Under the pieces are notes generated by a model. That model was not told the DNA's origin and made no database searches. It worked only from the letters and a program-made list of their open reading frames with translations. 64,000 nt of DNA from Amoebophrya sp. A120 (lineage: Eukaryota > Sar > Dinophyceae > Syndiniales > Amoebophryaceae), in assembly GCA_905178155.1 (NCBI GenBank), contig CAJINV010000005.1:5154667-5218666 (forward strand), read 5' to 3'. Shown here piece by piece: positions 58,358 to 64,000 of the stretch. The position numbers and the translations under genes were made by a program. Every line of letters begins with the position of its first letter. The stretch's first letter is position 1.

Positions 58358-58670
58358 GGCGGCTTTTTGGGCACCAGCTGGAGGCTTACCCGCCCGCTAT
58401 GGTGGGCTGGAGGCCTCCCAAAACGGGTCCGGGGTGCAGATAGGGGGGGTCCAGCGGGACTTTGGCGGGACTTGGATGGCCGACCGTTTTTCTGGTCGGA
58501 AAATCGGCCATTTTAGCTCGAGCGAGCCGCTTCAGAAACCAAGTCCCGCTGAAGTCCCGCTGAAGTCCCGCTGGACCCCCCCTATCTGCACCCCGGCCCC
58601 GTTTTTGGGAGGCCTCCGGCCCACCATGGCGGGCGGGTAAACCTCCAATTGGTGCCCAAAAAGCTGTCCG
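58358..58670. repeat. Large imperfect inverted repeat
   Basis: Arms of about 120-130 bp (GGGCACCAGCTGGAGG...GGTCCAGCGGGACTT and complement) around a centre near 58510. One arm has an extra AAGTCCCGCTG tandem copy. Confidence 0.8.
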
Positions 58671-59142
58671 CGGCAACATCTGCGGACGCGGGCCATACCA
58701 TGCGCCCTCGCGCCAGCACCGGGCGGATTCCGGCTCCTCCGGGAGACAAATTGGGGGGCCTCCACGCCCTCGGAAAAAAGTGCGCGGACTCCCGGGGGAG
58801 ATAGGCGAGGCAGAGGGCCCGTTCCGCTGTACCGAAAAGGCCGGCCCCCGGGCCACCCTTCCGGGCCGCCGCCCCCTTCCCGGCCCCCCCTATAGGCCCT
58901 CCGCCTTCCCGCCAGCTTCCCACCCCCTCTCTCTTCCTTTCCGGCCCCCATCCCGGTCCGGAATGGTCCTCCGGCGGGCCGCACGCAGTCGCTGCGCATC
59001 TGGTCTGATTTCTTCCATCTTGCTTTGGCAGATGGAGAACCAACGCAATTTGCTGCCAATTGACGCACCTACTTTCCGCATACTTTGCAAGTACCGCACG
59101 AGACCCGGAAGGCTTCACATTAACGACCCTTCCAGCTCTAAG

Positions 59143-59202
59143 ATATTGCAATGATTTGTAAAAGCTATCGGTCGGCATCTTCGCTCGGTCCATCTCTGAT
59201 TG
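59143..59202. repeat. 60-bp direct repeat, right copy
   Basis: Matches 58201-58260 except C to G in CGGTC(C/G)GC. Confidence 0.9.
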
Positions 59203-60004
59203 TTGCTCGGTGCTACGGTTATCGGAGTTTGATTCTTGTACCATAATCCGAAGCGGAACAAACACAAACTTTGACTTTCTCATCTTCATCAATCTTGTTG
59301 ACGTCGTCGGTCGCGAAGAACAAGTTCTGTGTGAAGAGTCTTCGGGATCAAGATTTACAAGAAATTCGCTGCAGCAGAGTCGAAGCTAAGCTATGATCAT
59401 TTAGTTTCGAATATTTAGTTGTGAAAAAGATTTCATCTTCATAATTCTGACGTTTCTTTTCAATACCGCTTGCTACAGTGCAGCTCCTGAAGGTTGTAAA
59501 TAGAGCCACAAACTGCCAACTTCTCCTCCTCGCGACGGGGCCTCCCGTTCTTAACCGAAAACTACTAAATCGAAGACTTTTATTAACGTGGTCTGTTGAC
59601 AGATCACGCAACTATTTCTACAATCTCTAGTACCTACTTGAGGCGACTCGAAAATAGATTTTTGAGGAACAACTCGAAATAAGTGCAAATGTTTCTTTTT
59701 TTGTCTTCGCGTTCGCATAGTGTTTGTGGTGTAGTAGTGCTGTACCACACGACGACGTCGACCCAGCGTGAAGTACAACTATTTCGTGGAATAAGTACGA
59801 GTCAACGAGCAGGAACAAGTACTTAGACGAAGAGCTGCACCGCCAATCTAAAAATCGTCAATAGAAATAGAAAACAAGTCGAAGAACTATAGCTACAGGT
59901 CACAACTACAGATCTATCACAAGGAACTACAGAGCCGCGCCAAGATCAAAAAAAAAATTGGAGGCAAGGCAACTTTACAACTCGTCCGTAGGACAGCACC
60001 TACT

Positions 60005-63000
60005 ATGTTTTCGCAAGTGAAGAAAACCTCGGGCCTTTTGGCCACTGTTCTGACCGCGGGGGAGCTTCCTCACCCGGGTGCGGGACTTCTTGTACTAGAG
60101 CAGGAACAGCAGGCATCCCACGAAAAAACTGTTTCACTGTGGTGATTTTTGACGATCTGCATCACAAGTTTGTTACACATGACACAGAAAACCTGCCATG
60201 CGCACTTCCCCAGGGAAAACACGCTTAAAAATCCAATGTCTTGCAGGTGTAACAAGATAAATAGTTCTGTGTTCCATTCTATGCATCACAAGTTCACAGT
60301 GAAACAGTTTTTTCTTGCGATAGCAGGAGATGGAAAACACCAAGGCCCCTCAACCGCCGCCGGGGATCATGCGTGTACTCGGCAAATTTGGTCCTTGGGC
60401 GATGAAAAACATTGCTGACATGAAGGCGGCGATCGTGGAGCGGCAAGTGGTGGAGAAAATCATATCAAATGCAAAAATTTCTGGGTCTGGGAGATTGCGA
60501 GATTTGTCATGCTAGTCTGGCATGCGCATGGCTCTCAAGTCTGTCATGCGCGCCACCCAAAAGCCACATTTCTATGTCATGCAGAAACGCAGTTTGTCAT
60601 GCAGATAGACAAGACTATAGCTTAGCAACCCCAAAACTTGTCATGCTTGGCTGTCAATGAAGGCGTCCACATGATTCTCCAAACAGCATCACAAGTTTCC
60701 CAGACCCAGACATATTTGCATTGGATAAATCAAGGACAAGTACCAGACATTTCACGAAGACAACATGGAGTTCATTTCTAGCGGGCTCCTATGGATTGCA
60801 AAAATGTCTGGGTCTGGAAGAATGCAGGAGTTTGTCATGCAGATTTTGCATGACCCATGAGGTCTGTGATGCATGCCCTAGCATCAGAGATTTTGCGAGG
60901 GCTTTCTGATGCTCATACCGCATGAGAAATGCCCTCTCCGCGTAGCACAAAATACACCTCTTTTGCTGTTCATGCAATACAGATTTGACGTAGAGTCCAG
61001 AGGTAGCATCACAAGTTGCATCCTTCCAGACCCAGACATTTTTGCATTTGATAGCTCCTGGGAAACGAGAATTGGACGGGGCTACAGCCGGGCACGATTG
61101 TTCTGGGGAAAACTACCCTCGCCGGCGCGGCCCATATGCATTGCAAAAGCATCGTACTAGTAGAAATCACATTACAAATTCGGCCAGCATGACAAATGGA
61201 ATTTGTCATGCTGTTTTGCCTTGAAAAAGAGATTTGCAATGCATAAATGCAATTACTACGAGTACGATACTTTTGCAATGCATAGCCCAGGGGCCGGTGC
61301 AAGATGCATTCCCGAATTACGACGTCTACAAGGTGGTGGTATCCTGTGCAAAAGTTGTATCGTACTCGTACTACTTGCAATCTTGCATGACAAACTTACC
61401 TTTTTAGCTGAATTAGCATTACAAATTCCATTTTTCTTTCTGATAAAATTTGTAATGCAATTTATACTACTAGTACGATATTACTTTTGCAATGCATAGG
61501 TGGAAAATAACGGCAACGTCGGTGACGCGGTCAAGTTCTTGCCCGTGTTCCGTCATTATCAAATGTAAAAATGTCTGGGTCTGGAAGAATGCAAGACTTG
61601 TGATGCAGGTTTTCCATGACCCATGAGGTCTGGAATGCGAGACCCAGCATGACAGATTTTTTGCGGTCTCTATCATGCCCTTCCTGCATGAGAAACTCCC
61701 TCTCAACTTGGTCAGAAGCGGACAGCTTTTGGTACTCACGCAACACAGATTTTTGCGTCATTCAGATTTAGCACGACAAGTTCCAACCTTCCGGACGTAG
61801 GCCGGATCATCCCCCTCAAGATAAGATCACCCCCCTCAAGTTTCCAAGATCACCCCCCTCAAGGGCATAGGGTTTAGGTTTTAGGGCTTAGGGGGTAGGG
61901 TTTCGGCGGTGTCGTCTGGGCCAGCCGTCGCGACGGCGCCGTCGCGACGGCTGGCCCAGACGATTCCCTCTTTCCTGTTCCGGGCCCGGGGCACGCACCG
62001 CCGTGCCGCCCTCGCCCCCCCCTTTGTTTGTTTCCCCTTCCCTTCCCCCTTCATTGGTTTGCCGTGACCCGGCTCGGGGGCGGGGACACGCTCACTGTGC
62101 CGCCTTTGTTGCCTCGGGGGGCGAGGCGCTAGGCGCTCCCGGGCTTCCTCGGGTGGCTGCCCGCCTGTGGCACATCTTGAGCCAGGAAACCTATTGGAAG
62201 GCCTTCCAGCAAATAGACACCAACGCCGCCCCGCCCTGCCCCCGGTCTGCCTGCCGCCGGCCCGCCTGCCCTTGTCCCCCCCCGTAGCCTGGCTGCCTGC
62301 CCCTGGCCTCGCTCGTGGCCCCCTTCCTACCTTCCTGCCCCTGGCCCACCCCCTGGCCCCCCTCAACCCCCCCCCCTGCATCTTGAGGGGGGTGATCCTT
62401 GGGGGGATGATCCTGCCTATGTCCCAACCTTCCAGACCCAGACATTTTTGCACTTGATAGTCATCCCAACCCGGACACCAACGGCGCGGCGCCACTTGTT
62501 CTCCCGACGGGGCCCCCGGTGGGTGAACAGTCGCCCGTTGGGGATGCGGCGACGCCGTTCGAGCTGCCGGATGACATGCAGCTGTTCGAAATGCCTCGCG
62601 CCACCTTATGGCGTTCTCAAACGTTACAGTCTCAGCTGTTACATGAATTTGTAATGCAAGAATGGCAAAAGCAAAAGGGGGAAGATAAAGATTGCAAAAA
62701 TTGCATGAGGACAAATCCCGCGCAGATCTAGGTGCTGTTTAGCCCTTCGCAAATTTGTTATGCGAAGCCGTTTGATCTTGTGGATGATGGTGGTAGTTCT
62801 GCATGACAAATGCATGTAACAGCTAAGAGTGTAAACGTTTGAGAACTCCATACACCTCCAAGTTCCGGGCCATGGTGCGAGCGAAGGACGAGAAAAAATC
62901 CGGGCTTTACTGGGTTACCGTGCCCGGTGACGCGGGTTATTCTGAGTAAAAACGCCCCCACCCCAGAGTTGTCCCAAAGTTCGAAACTTCTCTGTGCTTT

Positions 63001-63348
63001 AAATTTGGTCTTTTCCAGTACATAAAACACCCCAGAGTTGTCATGCAAATCTGCATGCCAAAAAAGTTTCTCATGCGGAGCCCCATGGGAAGCATTTTCT
63101 AGTCGTCTTTTGGAGTTTGTGATGCGAGAATCAGCATGATGTGCTAGATCTGTGATGCTGCTGAACTAGAAAAACAGGATCACACTATGAGGGCAAACTT
63201 GTCATGCGAAACAGCGAAAGCTGGTTGCTTTGTCTAGCAGATTTCTCATCTTGACTCCAGTGTGGGGACGTTTTTACTCAGGATACGGGTGAAGATCTCA
63301 CCTTCGCGCCGGACTTCACGTTCGAGCAGGTTACGGCGTCTCTCTTGG
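60005..63348 (+). CDS. Unknown cytosolic-type protein, partial, at least 253 aa
   Basis: Exons 60005-60113, 60328-60462, 60733-60790, 61060-61134, 61290-61339, 61504-61556, 62465-62606, 62858-62937 and 63291-63348 give 760 nt, all in one frame, and the gene continues beyond the window. The start MFSQVKKTSGLLATVLTAGEL is weakly amphipathic and could be an organelle-targeting peptide. Later segments (FGPWAMKNIADMKAAIVERQVVEKIKDKYQ; KFRAMVRAKDEKKSGLYWVTVPGDAGEDLTFAPDFTFEQV) look folded. No family recognised. Confidence 0.62.
60114..60321. mobile_element. Introner, family F
   Basis: TSD AGCAGG. Confidence 0.87.
60463..60726. mobile_element. Introner, family A
   Basis: TSD AAATCA. Confidence 0.87.
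60791..61053. mobile_element. Introner, family A
   Basis: TSD GCTCCT. Confidence 0.88.
61135..61284. mobile_element. Introner, family B
   Basis: TSD GCCCA. Confidence 0.88.
61340..61498. mobile_element. Introner, family B
   Basis: TSD GGTGG. Confidence 0.85.
61793..62423. mobile_element. Nested GC-rich inverted-repeat element, 631 bp
   Basis: Flanked by CCAACCTTCC (61783-61792 and 62424-62433). Ends GACGTAGGCCGGATCATCC and GGATGATCCTGCCTATGTC are inverted repeats, and sub-terminal GATCACCCCCCTCAAG is repeated. Carries telomere-like TTTAGGG words and a 50-bp palindrome. No intact transposase frame is credible. Confidence 0.8.
61913..61962. repeat. Perfect 50-bp palindrome
   Basis: CGTCTGGGCCAGCCGTCGCG... 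centred between 61937 and 61938, inside the nested element. Confidence 0.95.
62607..62852. mobile_element. Introner, family I
   Basis: TSD CACCT. Confidence 0.87.
62938..63285. mobile_element. Introner, family C
   Basis: TSD CGGGT. About 60 bp longer than other C copies. Confidence 0.85.
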
Positions 63349-64000
63349 TATGAATTGCAAAAGTATATAATCTTGCTAGTAGAAAAAATCGCATGACAAA
63401 TTTTCTCAGCATGAGAACTGGAATTTGTAGTGCGGGTTTACCCAAAGAAAAAGATTTGTAATGCATGACTGTAATAATTAGAGAAAGTGACGCTGTGAGA
63501 CCCAGAAATCAATGGACTCCGCCCGTGCGGACTCGTTTCAGGTTTCCCGGGAAACCTTCGGCTTAGCTCGTGCTAAAGTGTGTTGCAACGCAACTTAAAA
63601 CGCGGCGCGCGCATGGACTCCGCTGCTGTTTGTGGGCACAACCGCGCCGCGTCTGTGTTGCAGTCTCTTGTGCCCAAAGCGCCGCAGTCGGCTGCGGATT
63701 GCGAGCAACCTGGCGGCCCCGGCAAACCGGCGCACATTTTCGCCTGGCCTAACTTGGGCCGCTTCAGACGATCTTCCGCCGGTGGCACGGCCTCGCTTTG
63801 CCGTTTTCGGAAGAGGATTCCTCAGAGGATTCCAAAATCCTCTCAGGAATCCTCTGGCCCAATTTGGGCCGTCTTCCGCGCCCTTCCCCCGATGGCACTG
63901 CCCCGATTTCGGGAGAGGTTTCCACAGAGGATTCCTCAGAGGATTCCTCAGAGGATTCCAAAATCCTCTCAGGAATCCTCTGGCCCAATTTGGGCCGTCT
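63349..64000. mobile_element. Introner, family B, left end with GC-rich insert, runs off window
   Basis: The left TATGAATTGCAAAAGTAT terminus and interior are B-type to about 63478. Then GC-rich DNA replaces the expected right end, with GAGGATTCC repeats: a block of about 65 bp at 63813-63879 recurs at 63934-64000. Confidence 0.55.

Larger units (their letters stand above)
56500..60004. other. Long intergenic region, GC-rich insert in the middle
   Basis: 56850-57060 is AT-rich. 58261-59142 is GC-rich and bracketed by a 60-bp direct repeat. The rest shows no convincing reading frame on either strand. A 78-codon frame at 56610-56846 is the only candidate and is weak. Confidence 0.45.
61557..62459. 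mobile_element. Introner, family A, interrupted by another element
   Basis: TSD GTCAT. Its own sequence is 61557-61792 plus 62434-62459. 631 bp are inserted at its right inverted repeat. Confidence 0.88.

Noticed and set aside
58582-59292. 236-codon minus-strand ORF
   Set aside because: Lies in a GC-rich inverted-repeat block; Gly/Arg/Pro composition follows the base composition.
61881-62714. 277-codon minus-strand ORF as a transposase
   Set aside because: Low-complexity Arg/Gly/Ala sequence crossing the nested element and an exon; no catalytic motif.

Overview
This looks like nuclear DNA of a protist, most likely a syndinian dinoflagellate such as Amoebophrya. That is inferred from gene style, not from a marker gene. 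Every gene I could reconstruct lies on the + strand. Almost every coding sequence is cut by 120-400 bp intronic elements (introners) with terminal inverted repeats and a 4-10 bp duplication of the exon sequence, and their borders are not GT-AG. I saw no rRNA, tRNA, CRISPR or prokaryotic operon. When one element plus one copy of its duplication is removed at each site, the exons rejoin in frame: exon sums are exact multiples of three for eight genes, with 32 elements removed in the largest.

Introner families used below, named by their termini: A (GTCTGGGTCTGGAA), B (GCAAAAGTATCGTACTCG), C (AAAACGTCCCCACCCCATAG), D (GTGTCAGAATCGAAATCGAC), E (GGAAAAATCCCCCCTCCCCA), F (AAAACTGTTTCACTGT), G (GTGCACAACTCCCCCTC), H (AATGAAAAATGCCCCCACCC), I (GGCGTTCTCAACTGTTACA), K (TATGACCTGCTCAAACGTTA), L and N (weaker F-like ends). 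Each is repeated inverted at its other end. Most begin TATC or TATG and end GATA or CATA. TSD means target-site duplication.

Layout. 1-5013: two small unknown genes. 6290-7080: the importin-alpha IBB exon, cut off where a tandem array starts. 7081-20520: four 3.15-kb units plus a partial fifth, each unit carrying a six-exon gene. 20954-26879: the diverged, full-length, multi-membrane-span relative of the array genes; the array genes are in-frame internal deletions of it that keep the soluble N-terminus and the C-terminal tail. 27243-31514: a 12-span MFS-like transporter mixing canonical introns and introners. 31515-35470: small or broken reading frames and a 1-kb introner. 35471-38564: an unknown cysteine-containing membrane-anchored protein. 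38669-51121: a 1612-residue secretory-type GT8 (glycogenin-like) glycosyltransferase with 32 introners. 53687-56210: a YccF/DUF307-type membrane protein. 60005 to the right edge: an unknown protein whose gene contains a nested transposon-like insertion. GC-rich blocks near 32.9-33.4, 52.2-53.0, 58.3-59.1, 61.8-62.4 and 63.5-64 kb look like separate inserted material.

The main biological story is introner spread. The array and its full-length relative give direct before/after comparisons: one insertion is present only in the array and three only in the relative.
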